From Usnea hakonensis (Eukaryota > Ascomycota > Lecanoromycetes > Lecanorales > Parmeliaceae), in the NCBI GenBank assembly GCA_013423325.1, contig BLJB01000019.1:205310-269309 (forward strand): DNA of 64,000 nt, given 5' to 3'. Positions within the stretch are counted from its first letter, which is position 1, and the number at the start of each line of letters is the position of its first letter. Positions 22,618-33,311 of this stretch are shown in pieces. The notes beneath the pieces were generated by a model. That model saw nothing but the letters and a program-made list of their open reading frames with translations. It searched no databases and was not told the DNA's origin. Position numbers and translations under genes: made by a program.

Positions 22618-22646
22618 GAAGGAAGGAAGGAAGGAAGGAAGGAAGG
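22618..22646 (+). repeat. (GGAA)n microsatellite
   Basis: About seven tandem GGAA units in the upstream region of the 23156 gene. Confidence 0.85.
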
Positions 22647-22804
22647 GCTGAGTGAGCATTTGCGCCTTATTAATATAACCGACTTTTTTGGCTGAGGAGG
22701 TGAGGGTATATATGTAAGGGAGGGCGAAGGCAAAACTTCACAGGGAAAGGACAGAGAAGAAAAAATCACCATACATTCTGATATCCATTACCACTCACTC
22801 ACTT

Positions 22805-22842
22805 TACCTTACCTACCTTACCTACCTACCTACCTACCTACA
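22805..22842 (+). repeat. CCTTA/CCTA tandem array
   Basis: Alternating TTACC and TACC units, about 38 bp. The same TTACCTTACC/GGTAAGGTAA word recurs in other spacers (near 22523, 33537, 36951). Confidence 0.75.
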
Positions 22843-23155
22843 CACTACAACTATTCGCGGACGGAAGGCTTGGTGTGTGTGGGTGTGTGTGTTTACAAAA
22901 GTGCTGATCTCGGAAAGAAATGCGACGCGCCGCACCGCAGCCAGTCGTCCCATTCTGTTAGCCCGCCTTACACTACTCAGGCACGAAGAAAGAGTCGCGT
23001 TCAAGAATTTATTTGTTTGCGGCTTCGGACACCAAACTTGGCTCTGTTTGCGAAAGACGGGAAAAGCAAATTTCTCTGCTGCTGAAATAATTCTGCCGCC
23101 CTTGAGTTTGTTTTTTTTTATTTTTTAAAAAATTCTCCGTTCTTATAAGGATATC

Positions 23156-23821
23156 ATGTGCCCGTGGGGAGGTCAGGCGATGCAGGCATCATTGTTGCCT
23201 GGTTCCGCAACCCTCATACCTTTCTCTTCCGCGACTTTACCTATGTGCCAACCTCAGCATCAAGTCGACGATATGGTTTCCGACGATAGCAGCAGCGACT
23301 GCTCGCTGTCACCCTCACCTTCGCCGAATTCGAGACGGCGGATTCCCTCACTCGCCTTTGCCGACGCCATCAGTTCCTCCCTCAAGTCTCTAATATCCCA
23401 GCCTTCGACCACATCATCCTCCCCCGACTTCTCTTCATCTCCCGTGACGCCTCCGTGCTCATTTAGCAATCCGTCTTTCGCAAGCTGCGCATACCCCAAC
23501 TGGCCGCAACGCAACATCCTCTCCCCAAGTGCCTCTTCGAATTGTGGATCTCAAGCCAACTCTTACATCTCCGATGACGACCTGCTCGATCTTGCGGACC
23601 TGGAGCTCATAGGCGATATGAGGATCCCGCCAAACATGCGAACGGATCTCATCTCGTGGGAGCAGACCAGGCAGCCACCGGTGGTCCTGCACTCGATGCC
23701 GTCCGTGCCGGCGGCCGCGAGGAAGGCGCAGCCGACGCCGAAGAGGAGGAGGAGAAGCTCGCCGTTGAAGAGGAAGAAAATTGTGATGGGGATGAGCCCG
23801 ATCGCTGAGGCGCCGGAGTGA
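23156..23821 (+). CDS. Small Ser-rich hypothetical protein with basic C-terminus
   Basis: Single open frame of 221 residues from a true ATG, not recognised as a known family. What can be seen: an N-terminal Pro/Ser-rich half with DDSSSDCSLSPSPSPNS, a short acidic/hydrophobic helix ISDDDLLDLADLELIGD (about residues 140-156) that looks like an interaction motif, and a strongly basic patch PKRRRRSSPLKRKK (about 193-206) that is a good bipartite nuclear signal. It is preceded by an unusually long microsatellite- and CT-rich leader, often seen at regulatory genes. A nuclear, mostly disordered regulator or adaptor is possible, but that is inference. A weak donor (GTGAGA) overlaps the stop, so a longer spliced form cannot be excluded. 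Confidence 0.6.
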   Translation: MCPWGGQAMQASLLPGSATLIPFSSATLPMCQPQHQVDDMVSDDSSSDCSLSPSPSPNSRRRIPSLAFADAISSSLKSLISQPSTTSSSPDFSSSPVTPPCSFSNPSFASCAYPNWPQRNILSPSASSNCGSQANSYISDDDLLDLADLELIGDMRIPPNMRTDLISWEQTRQPPVVLHSMPSVPAAARKAQPTPKRRRRSSPLKRKKIVMGMSPIAEAPE

Positions 23822-26497
23822 GACGCAGGAGGGGGCGTTTTTCTTCATCGACATACCTATATTGGTAAGCCACCATCGTTGGTACCGATTTTGCTTTCCT
23901 CCTGCAGCTTGCTAAACATCTCCAGGCCACATCAACGGCCGCATTACCATTATGATTGGGGCAATGTGCAAGCATGCTGGACAGATTGAGCTGGCAGTGC
24001 AGCTGCAAGCCCCTTGGGTGGAACCTTTAGCTGCAGATTCCAAACGCACCTGCCGCAAGTCGCAGTGACTCATCTCCCTTGGCTTTGCAACTGCAAAGTG
24101 GAGTGGATGGCATCGCGGCGCAAGTCAAGCGGAGTGCGCCGCAGTAGGAAAACCGTCGGAGAAATGACCTTCACCGCCGATATCCTGAATCGTGATCTGC
24201 GCCTCGAAAGGGAGTCGAACAAGCTTCGCCGCCTCCACAAACGTTTCAAAAGGGTCCCGAGGATTCCCCTCATTTTACATTGATCCTCTTTTGGCGAGAC
24301 CATGACTCCATCAAGTCAGTCGGTTTGCGACATGATCGCATTCGTACTTATGGTTGAAAGGATGATTGTCAAGAGTGAACTCAAAACTTACCTTATTGTT
24401 TTTGAGGGTGAGGGAAAAAGATCATCAGCATTTCATCGTTCCCGAGCGGTTACGGGACCTTCGGGCGGGGAAGATGGCGAGCCCTGCCCTAAAGCCCCGC
24501 AAGCAAGGAGGCGGCCAGGGTAGTCCCTGCTTCTTCTTACGATCTATCTAGGGTATCACTGCATACGCATGGAACCCTTTTTGCAATACGGAGTATTCTA
24601 ATCATTGTCGAAGAAACATACTCCGCACTGTTAATTGTTCGGGTTGATGGGAAAAAAAGCCACAAAATCCTTTTGTTATGGCGGGGTGCGGCACCTCGTG
24701 CATTGAGTGAGAGAAGCCTCAGAGCGACAGGTCTTTGGAAGGGAGGGGGGGGCAAAGGAGGAGAGAAATGAGGCAGAGGATCTGGGGATTTGCGCACGGG
24801 ACGGGAAGAGCTGAGGACGGATGGGAGCAGTAGCTTGATTAGCAAATAGCAAGAAGCATTCGAGTGCTAAGATGTGATTGCGCATTTGAAAACGAAAAAG
24901 GATTGTGATGAGTGACTTGTACAGCTTGTACCTCTGTACGAGTACGGCCGTCGAACAGAAGTGGCTCGAACACGGTCCGAGAGTGCGTTATTTAGTATCA
25001 ATCCATTGAGTATTATTATTATCGACGAGTTGCATTGTGCGCTCTGTCTTTTCATGTTGCTCGACCTTTCCAGAAGATTTCCCTGTACAGCTAATAGCTT
25101 CTCCCCAGCCCCCCTTTCCCCCACACCAGCATCCAGTGGTGCAGCCAAGAATCCCGAATCGAAGATTTCTGATAACGGCCGGAAGAGGTTGGATGAGGTA
25201 AGTCAGATAACGGATAACGTGATCAGAATGGACCCGACAGAATTCGCAACGACATTTTGAAACTTTTCAGGAACCATCTTGGATAATCGTTTTGATTTTT
25301 GATAAAGAGTGGAACCAAAGCCATGTGGTTGGGTGGGTGGGCAATAATAAATAAAACAATGGCAGAGAAAAAACAGATAGAACCCAGGCAGCCCCTCCTA
25401 AGTAAATCGCTACTCCGTACCAAAGTTTATCCCTTCTCTAAGCGCTGCGCTTGGCCTGAATGAGTTAGACTCACTTGACCTCCTCTCCCTCTAGAGTCAG
25501 ACGATTCAGAAGCATTTTGTAGAAAAGTCTATGTACGAAGGATTTCATTGGCGCATGTGTGATAGAGCATTGAAGCCCTGCAGAATTTTTCTGACCAATC
25601 TCATCCCACGCACGCCTTACTGTTCCTGCATGCTAGACTGAATACCTGCATCAGAAAGGGCTTTTGCGTACTCACTACTCCCATTTTCTACTCCCCCCCT
25701 AGCAAAGCCTCAACATTAACACACTTATGCTTACCCCTTCCAGAAACGGTTCCATGTCTTTCTCTCTCCGGGCAAGATCTGACGGCTCTCTGCATGAGCG
25801 TGTCGTCGAAGCTATTCGCTTATTGTCTCCCCGTCTAAAGGCTTTGGGCAAGGGGGCTCTCTAGTGGTAGTAGTAGTAATACGAGCACCACCCTATGGAG
25901 CACCGTTCCTGCTTCATTCCTTTCGCTATTTTCTCCTAGATTCCGTGCGCTCATCGGTCCAGCCCCAGACCAGTGAGACAGCGCAATTGCCTACGCTGTC
26001 AAATTGCTCATCACAGGGTCCGCGAGCTTGCGCTGGCCCTGAGCCTCTCACGTCTCATCATTCAAGCGCCAGCACTTCTTTGGCTTACCGTTGGGCCTCA
26101 TCATATCACTTTGATAGGGCAGATGTTCAATTCTCAATTTCCAATTGCTCTCAACCACGTTACTTCTGATTCACCATTGCAGAAGTCTGAAACCTTTATC
26201 AATTCTCCTATCCCCTCAGACATACACTGCCCCTCCCCTCACGTTGTGCAAGACCGCTTGTCCCTCCTCATGTCACGCATATCGCCCTTTCGTGCATGAG
26301 GTGGATCAACTGGTTGTTTAGCCGCACAGTCGCTCGCTGCTCCTTTCGTTTCAGAACCTCCCACCCATCTCTCACAAACCGGGATCAACCGCATCGGATT
26401 GCGCCTACTGCGGGGACTTTAAGAAACATCGGGGTCAGTACTTCACTGGAAGCATCGTCATTCAGATCTGCTGCCCCTCACCGCCTGCTCCAAGCAG
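23822..26497. other. 2.7-kb spacer without a convincing gene
   Basis: Holds the 3' flank of the hypothetical gene and the promoter/leader of the WD40 gene. One basic frame (about 24110-24283; SRRKSSGVRRSRKTVGEM then ADILNRDLRLERESNKLRRL) has a charged, helix-like composition and an ATG, but no domain and no supporting context. Two TACTCCGTA 9-mers lie here (24587-24595 inverted, 25411-25419). The 25860-26490 part is CT-rich on the coding strand. Confidence 0.4.
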
Positions 26498-29400
26498 ATG
26501 CTGGCGCTCTCCGGCACTTCCACATTGCCAGCGCACCGCTGCGACCTCGGAGCTAACATGAGCGAAGCAGATTCCGCCTGCGAGGCCTTCGCCATGTCCG
26601 CGGGACAATTGGCAAGGCAGCGCTCTTCCTCCTCCGGCACAAGACCCTCGCTCCGATCGGCGACACCGATAGATCCCCGTGTCACCGACGTCGACTTTGA
26701 ACCATGCGCGGCTACAGCCTCCTACTTTATATACGCTCAGGGTCCCACGATAATATGCCTTCACCATGATTCATTAGCCATTGAAAGGCGCTTTGATGGG
26801 GGAAAGGACGGACATGAAGAGCCGATAGTGTTCCTTTGCGCGGACAATGTCAGTGAACGAGGAGCGGGGAGGCTGATCGTTAGCTACGATGCTGGAAAGG
26901 TTGCAATTGTGTGGGATCTGTTCACGGGGCAACAAGTCGCAAGATTTGGATCATACCATACCCTTGGTGCTGCAGCATGGATGAGGAATGGGAACATCGC
27001 CTTTGGTAGGACAAAATCGGTCAATTGGGGAAGTCTCGGGCACTGACTTGCATGCCACAGGGAACGCGGAGGGCAGCATTATTCTATTCCAACCGCAAAA
27101 CTCAGAGCACATATCTGCGCGGACTATCATTGATCCGATTACAGCCATAGCGCCGGCGTGGGACTGCAAGACATATGCGGTTGGGTGAGTTTCTGCTGCC
27201 CCTTCGCTCAGCATGAAGCTAAGATAGTCGCAGGTACCAAAACGGATCGATATTGATTGTGGGGCTTCAACCATCGTTCACGATCCTGCACACTCTGACA
27301 GCGGCTCGTGCGCCTTCGGCTGTGGCAAATCTGTTGTGGCATGCCTCTTCAACAAAGCAAAGGTCGGACATGCTCGCCACACAGACCGTTGACGGAGATC
27401 TGCGGGTTTGGAGCGTTTCGAAGCCGCCAAGCACCGAAACACCGAGAACCCTCCGCATCTTGAAGAGAAGGGACAACGTGGAGCCGGGGCTGAATTGGTG
27501 CGCGTGGTCAAAGAACGGGAGGATCTTACAATACTCTGAAGGGTAAGTGGGCTATCTGATTATGTCAGGAATCACCAGAACTTGGTGTCCTGCAGCCGGT
27601 AGCTTGACTGACAGGTCGATTAGGGAAACTTGGTCATGGGATGTCAGAACGAAGCATGTTACTTGTGAGCCAATACCGACAGTCGAGGGAGTCAAAGGTG
27701 TGGCTTGTTATGGTCCACAAGCTTCGCTGTTCACACTTGGGCCCAACCACACCGTGCAACATTACGAAACCAATCCTCCCGCGCTGGCCAAGGAGGTACA
27801 ATATCTTCCCATGGCACCTCCTCCACCGCCAAGTAAACCAAACCCGGCTCAGCGTATCCCCGGTACGGCACCTCCTATTGCTGTCACTCGTGGTTCCGAG
27901 ACCGAGAGAGGTCCTTCGACTCTGTCAGGCACCCAGAGAATCGCGAACGAAACGCAGGCGGTTGAGCATGCCCGCCAACTGCGTGACGAAATGGCAAGCC
28001 CACTTTCTTCTACAAGCAGAAATAGCAGAACCGACACAATGAGCACTACATCGTCCAACCGGGGTTTCCCAAGGCATCTCCCATCCATATCCTCTCGGGC
28101 TCAGAGCGGGACAACCTTTTCTACCATATCGCCTTCCATGGTTGGTCGAGATAGTCTATTCTCCGGTACCACGTCAATCTATCCATCGACAGCATCCATG
28201 GCGTCCTCAGGACGACGGTCTAAAGGCTCGCGGCTCCGGCAGGAGGTTGTCCGGAGTCCTGAGGGTTCGTATGTTGATCTCTTCCCCCGTTCCAGGATAC
28301 GACTAGGCAATATGACGTATGAACATCCTGAACCTCTGGATCAAGAAAATATGAGCTCTGATGATCTCCGAAGACGGATGTTGGAGGTGGTTTTCGGATG
28401 GAGCGATGACATTGAAGCATTGATCAAGGATGAGCTCATTCACCAGCAACCGGGATCACAGAGCGCTGTTCTGTTGTCAAAGTGGCTAGGCGACGTCGAT
28501 TCCGATTTGATGACTGCTTCGGGAATGTCCGATAACGTCAGCGAACTCGACTGGATGATGATGGCTCTTAGTAATATGGGTGCTTCCGGTACCATGAACA
28601 AAATGGGCGAAAACATGGTCCAAAGACTGCTCCGGAAAGGCGACTTTCACACCGCGGCTACCATTCTGTTAAGTCTTGGCGATCGAGAGGATGCGGTCGA
28701 AGTTTACGTCTCACGAAGCTTTTATATGGAAGCTATACTATTGACTTGCTTGGCATTTCCTAGCGATTGGCAAAGGCAAGCGCATCTAGTACGACGATGG
28801 GGCGAATTTGTGGTAGAAAATTCGCAGCAACACCTGGCTATCCGATGCTTTTCATGCACCGGAGTGGAGCCGCCAATTCCATGGTCTTCCCCCTCTCCAC
28901 GAGCCGTGAACACGCCCTCACAAACACCGCCAAGTATTCAGTCGATGTTGAGTCCGCCCACATCACCTCCGACTGCTGCTCCGCTTACTCGAATGACAAC
29001 AAAGAACTCGTCATTGAAAGTCATAACCTCATTTGAAGCTCCGGCCCAGGCTCAATTCAAGTTTCCGGGATTAGCATCGACCGACCGTACGCCGACAAAT
29101 GGGCCTGGAGTCACTCCAATCGCTGAGTCTGCCATCTCCCCGGGAGGAACACCTGGAGGCTTTGACCGAAGACAAGCACGTGGCATGAACAGTCTCACGG
29201 GCAGGATGACCACGCCTGGGGGCTATCATAGAAATCGGCTGCCTTCTATTGGAGAAACGCCAGTCGACGTCAAACTACCAGCTTTTCCTCGACCAAGCCA
29301 GCTTCCAACTCCTGACAATTCCGGGTCAGATGCTGAGAAGGAGAGAGAGAATCATTTGAGATCTCAGACGTCAGACGCCAAAGTAGAAAAGGAAAGCGAC

Positions 29401-31794
29401 GAACCGCCACTCCTGCTTAGCTCAGCTCGTTACGATCCTGGAACTCCTGCCACCGGCAAAACTCCGATGACTGCTGTTCCGCAGACATCAGTTCGAACGA
29501 CGATCTTACCAAACCCTCCAGAGGAGTCGTTTAGCGTCCTCAAGGAAAGGTCCAGGAATCGTAACGGCTCCCGCGATAGAAAGCCGGATGGATTGCATAT
29601 CCGCATGCCTTCTCAGGATCAAATTCAGACCACGCACTACATAAGCTCTGCCGGTATTAGTTCACAGCCTGCCGAACACAGGACGTCCAATACGTTGAAT
29701 TCGCTTCACTCCGCTGGACTTTCAACTGGCAGAAGCGATGGTAGGAGCCCCTCGATTAGCGGTCAAAGTTGGGCTTCTGCAAAAAGCCCAAGCGTTAGTG
29801 GACGTAGTATTGATCAATACATCAGTAGCTTGGAAGAAGCTGGCTCTCGCTCACGAAAGACAAAGCATAAAGCTGAGAAGCGTGGAGAGAGCCGCGAAGG
29901 AAGACCGCCCAAATCCCAAAGCAAGCACCGAACCCACGAGCGGTCTGAAGATCGTGGTCGAGATGACCGAAGATACGTACGTCCCGCCAAAAGATCTCCC
30001 TCTTCGCCCAAACCCATGTCACCAGAAACCTACCTTGAGCCAAACGGTGTAGAGAGCCTCGATGGGCAGATTGCCGATATCCGGTCACCAGTCTCAGAAG
30101 GCCGACAAATCCGAGATGACAGCCGTCAGCCAAAGACTGCCTCCAAGATCCGATCTGGCTCCAAGGCATCAGATTACTCTCATCGAACCGTCCGGCATAG
30201 GTCACCCGAAGGGGTCTACGACAGTAATCTGGGCAGCGAGGCTAGTTTTGGCCGCAGCAAAGCGAGCAGTCGTCAACCAAGTCCGAGAGGATTGCTGGAC
30301 CCGAATGGTCGTGGAAGGAGCAAATCCAAGAACAAAGGTTCCATTGCGAGATCTCCATCCTCTCCACTGCCCATGTCAATGTCACCCCAGGCCCAATTCT
30401 ACCAGGCGAGCGACGAAGACGATGACCCAATGCGGATTGTCGAGGCGAATCGCCAGCGTTTGAGATCTAGACACCGAAGCGGAAGCCGGAGACCCCGTGA
30501 GCGTGGTAACTCTTCACGACGGGAAAAATCTCCAGACCGGAGAAGAGCACCTGAAGAATACCACCTTCGCGTTCCGGACAGTGACGAAATGAGGCACCAG
30601 CCTAGATCTGCCGTCGAGCCGCGTCGGGAATCGGGAGACCAAATGTTAGAAAATGTGCAGGAGCCAAAACTGGAGCGCCAAAAGTCTGCAAGGACCCAGA
30701 AGAAAGAAATCGCGGCACGTGAGCTTGAAGCACGGCGAGAGTCGCTGCTTCGAAACCCTGAAGCGCCGCCAATACTGCATCCTGACGAGGTCAGCGCGAG
30801 GCCAACCCCACCGTATCGTGCGCAAACGGATCTTAGCAACAGCCCAACTTCTTGGAATCCCGTTGTGTCGCAGTATGAGTCTCGCAAGTATCCAGTGACA
30901 CCGGTAGCCATGGGAAACGGTGAAATAAGCAATCGTGCTGCAAGCGTTGGTCCATATGGCCTGCCAGCAACTCCACGGGCCATGCGTCACCCAAGATACG
31001 ACAAGCATGAGAGTATTCCAGCGGTACCCGAGATCCCCGAAAGCGTACAACCTCTCCCCGAGATGTACAACACTGGGCATCCCATGCAAGAATTCCCACG
31101 CTCAATGTCTGCTCCTGTTCCTGATCAGCATCCACCCATGCCAGTCGACTTACCAACGCATCCCGCCTTCCACAAAGCCTTGCGTCCCGGCAAGCGTTTG
31201 AATTTTTCGCCCTTGGGCGACATTGGTCAACAGCGACACAAGCGTTCTAGTGACTCCCCGCGAAATACCCATGATCCGTTCACTGCTGGTATCGATGAAA
31301 CACTCCATGCCGCCGAGTCGGGGGTTCAGATAATCAGCGTCGATGATCCTCCTCTGTTGCCAGAGCTGCAGCATCTCTCGATGCCTCCCCCACCGCCGCC
31401 ACCACCGCCTCCAGCTCCGTTTCCATACGGCAACGACCCCGAGTCAAGCTCCCTCAGCAGCAACAGCAACGTCGGTGTAATCAAGATGGTCCTCGACAAC
31501 GAGCCCGAGGACGAAGCGAACGTAATCGAAGTACCTCCTCCGCCTCCGGAGATAATAAGTATCCGCAACACCCGCTCGCCTCCCATTGGGACCACGGCTT
31601 CCCCACCGCCGTCATTGAGTCGGTCAGGCTCAGCGGGTCGTCATCACCGGGGTCGCAGTGACAATTTCAAAAACGGCATCAAGGGCATTACGGATCGTCT
31701 GAGAAGCACAAGCCGAGGACGCAACGCCAAATCTCCGGACCAGGTCGCCAACACGCCGTCGCCGTACGAGAGTGTGCCCCCGCTGTACTTTTAG
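26498..31794 (+). CDS. WD40-type / helical-repeat / disordered scaffold protein, 1703 aa
   Basis: Exons 26498-27005, 27061-27184, 27234-27542 and 27624-31794 (introns 55, 49 and 81 bp). The N-terminal 330 residues look like a degenerate beta-propeller: GRLIVSYDAGKVAIVWDLFTGQQVARF, GNAEGSIILFQP, YQNGSILIVGLQP, TVDGDLRVWSV, NWCAWSKNGRILQYSEG. Residues about 590-750 are helical, in the style of alpha-solenoid domains of Gemin5/coatomer-like proteins (MVQRLLRKGDFHTAATILLSLGDREDAVEVYV). The remaining 900 residues are disordered, Ser/Pro/Arg-rich, with RS dipeptides and two polyproline blocks near the C-terminus. Role not assigned; a scaffold in membrane traffic or RNP assembly is plausible. A second in-frame ATG at 26558 (MSEADSACEAF) has a better start context. 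The last acceptor may be 27614 instead of 27623, adding three residues. Confidence 0.85.
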
Positions 31795-32424
31795 GCTTCC
31801 CGTTCGAATCTAGTTCATGCCAGATTTTCATCTCCTCTCTACGTCTTGATTGACACTTCGGCCAGCGAAATACGAGCATTCCATCACAACTCAGTATGCA
31901 TCATCCACATCCTCCTCCCTCCTCTCTTACTTTTATCAAGCATCGGTATACCTACGATTCTAGCACACGATTTACGACCGCCGACACTCGTTTCCCACAT
32001 ATAATGATTCGACGACCCAACACTCTTCTCCGTGCGGTGGTTCTTCTATCACACCAAATAAACCCCTCCGCCCCACCAATCCGATCACCACGGCCCCGCC
32101 CATCGCAAACGCCAAAGCCAAAGAGCCAGGCCCGGAGATCAAGACCGTCTTTCTATATTTCTCTCATGCACAGCGATGGCGTTTCCACTTCATCCTTCTC
32201 CACCCTCCTTCACACACCCACACACACACAAACACACATCCGAAGCAAGCTTTTCTATAAAAAGCCAGGGGACCGGGTTTAGTGGACTCGTGTTTTCGAA
32301 GAAAACGAGAGAGAGAGAAGGGGGGGAGGGGGGGGAAGAGTCAGAGAGAGAGACCGACCTGCCTATCCACACTCCTTCCTTCCTTACTTTTTCAACCCAA
32401 CTCTCCTCTCCTCTACTCGAGCTT

Positions 32425-32501
32425 TATCTATCCTATCTATCTATCCTATCCTATCTATCCTGTCCTATCTGTCCTATCCATCTGTCCTATCTGTCCTGTC
32501 T
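32425..32501 (+). repeat. CTATC/CTGTC degenerate tandem array
   Basis: Imperfect 4-5-bp units (CTAT, CCTAT, CCTGT) over about 77 bp, downstream of the WD40 gene. Confidence 0.8.
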
Positions 32502-33270
32502 GATTCGGTCTGGTTTAGCCAATGGGAAGTGTCAGTGTCAGTGTCACTGTCCTTATTTATATTTTTCATTCAATTCAATTCACATACATACATACATACA
32601 GAAAGAAGGTGGTAAAGGCCGCGAGGCCACGAGGCTTGTAGGATGGGATGTATTTATGGGGTTTGTTTGTTTGCTTTGCGTGACTGCTTGGTTTTGTTAG
32701 GGTGGGGGAGGGGAGATGAGCTGGTTGTTAGTTTAGGATTTTTATATCTATGGAGGGGTCGTAAATGAATGAATGATGGTGTGTGTTCGTTCTTTAATGA
32801 ATGCTGTGCTAGTGAGCGAGCCTCCTGCCATTTGTCTTGTCATTGCAGTGATTGTTTGCATGTACGTAGCACAACTCCTCTCATCCTTCTGCCCACATAC
32901 AACACCATCAACCCACACTACCTACTCGCCTACTCACTCATTCGACTCAGCTCCCTACCCCCCGGCACCCAACGACCCCCCGGCACCCCCCCAACCCAGC
33001 CCACCGCCCAACACCTCCTCGCTCCCATTCACCCATTTACTCATCCATCTCCAACAAAGCTACTTCCCCTATCATATCACACAAATCGTCCCATCAAAGC
33101 TATATATCCGTGCTTGTGTTGTGTTATACCATCTGCTCTTACCCTCTAATTCCCGTGATCTCGTCTATCGTCGTTTATCGTATATTAGGACCCGCTCAGA
33201 AAGTATAGTACCGTATTATAGCACATCATTGTATGCTGGATTGATGAGATGGATTGAGAGATAGAGGATG

Positions 33271-33311
33271 GAGGGAGGGAGGGAGGGAGTGAGTGAGTGA
33301 GTGAGTGAGTC
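33271..33311 (+). repeat. (GGGA)n-(GTGA)n compound microsatellite
   Basis: Five GGGA-type units pass directly into about five GTGA units. Confidence 0.85.

Larger units (their letters stand above)
20373..23155. other. 2.8-kb spacer with simple repeats and a long candidate 5' leader
   Basis: After the UPF3 stop there is an AATAAA at 20428-20433, a likely 3'-end signal. Further on I see no intact gene, only low-complexity DNA: (GGAA)n at 22618-22646, a CCTTA/CCTA array at 22805-22842, and GT repeats near 22872-22890. Pyrimidine-rich and microsatellite-rich DNA just before the 23156 gene fits a long promoter plus 5' untranslated region. Confidence 0.45.

Noticed and set aside
24110..24283. Short basic frame MASRRKSSGVRRSRK...
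   Set aside because: Protein-like composition but short, with no splice partner or conservation evidence available; mentioned only in the spacer note.
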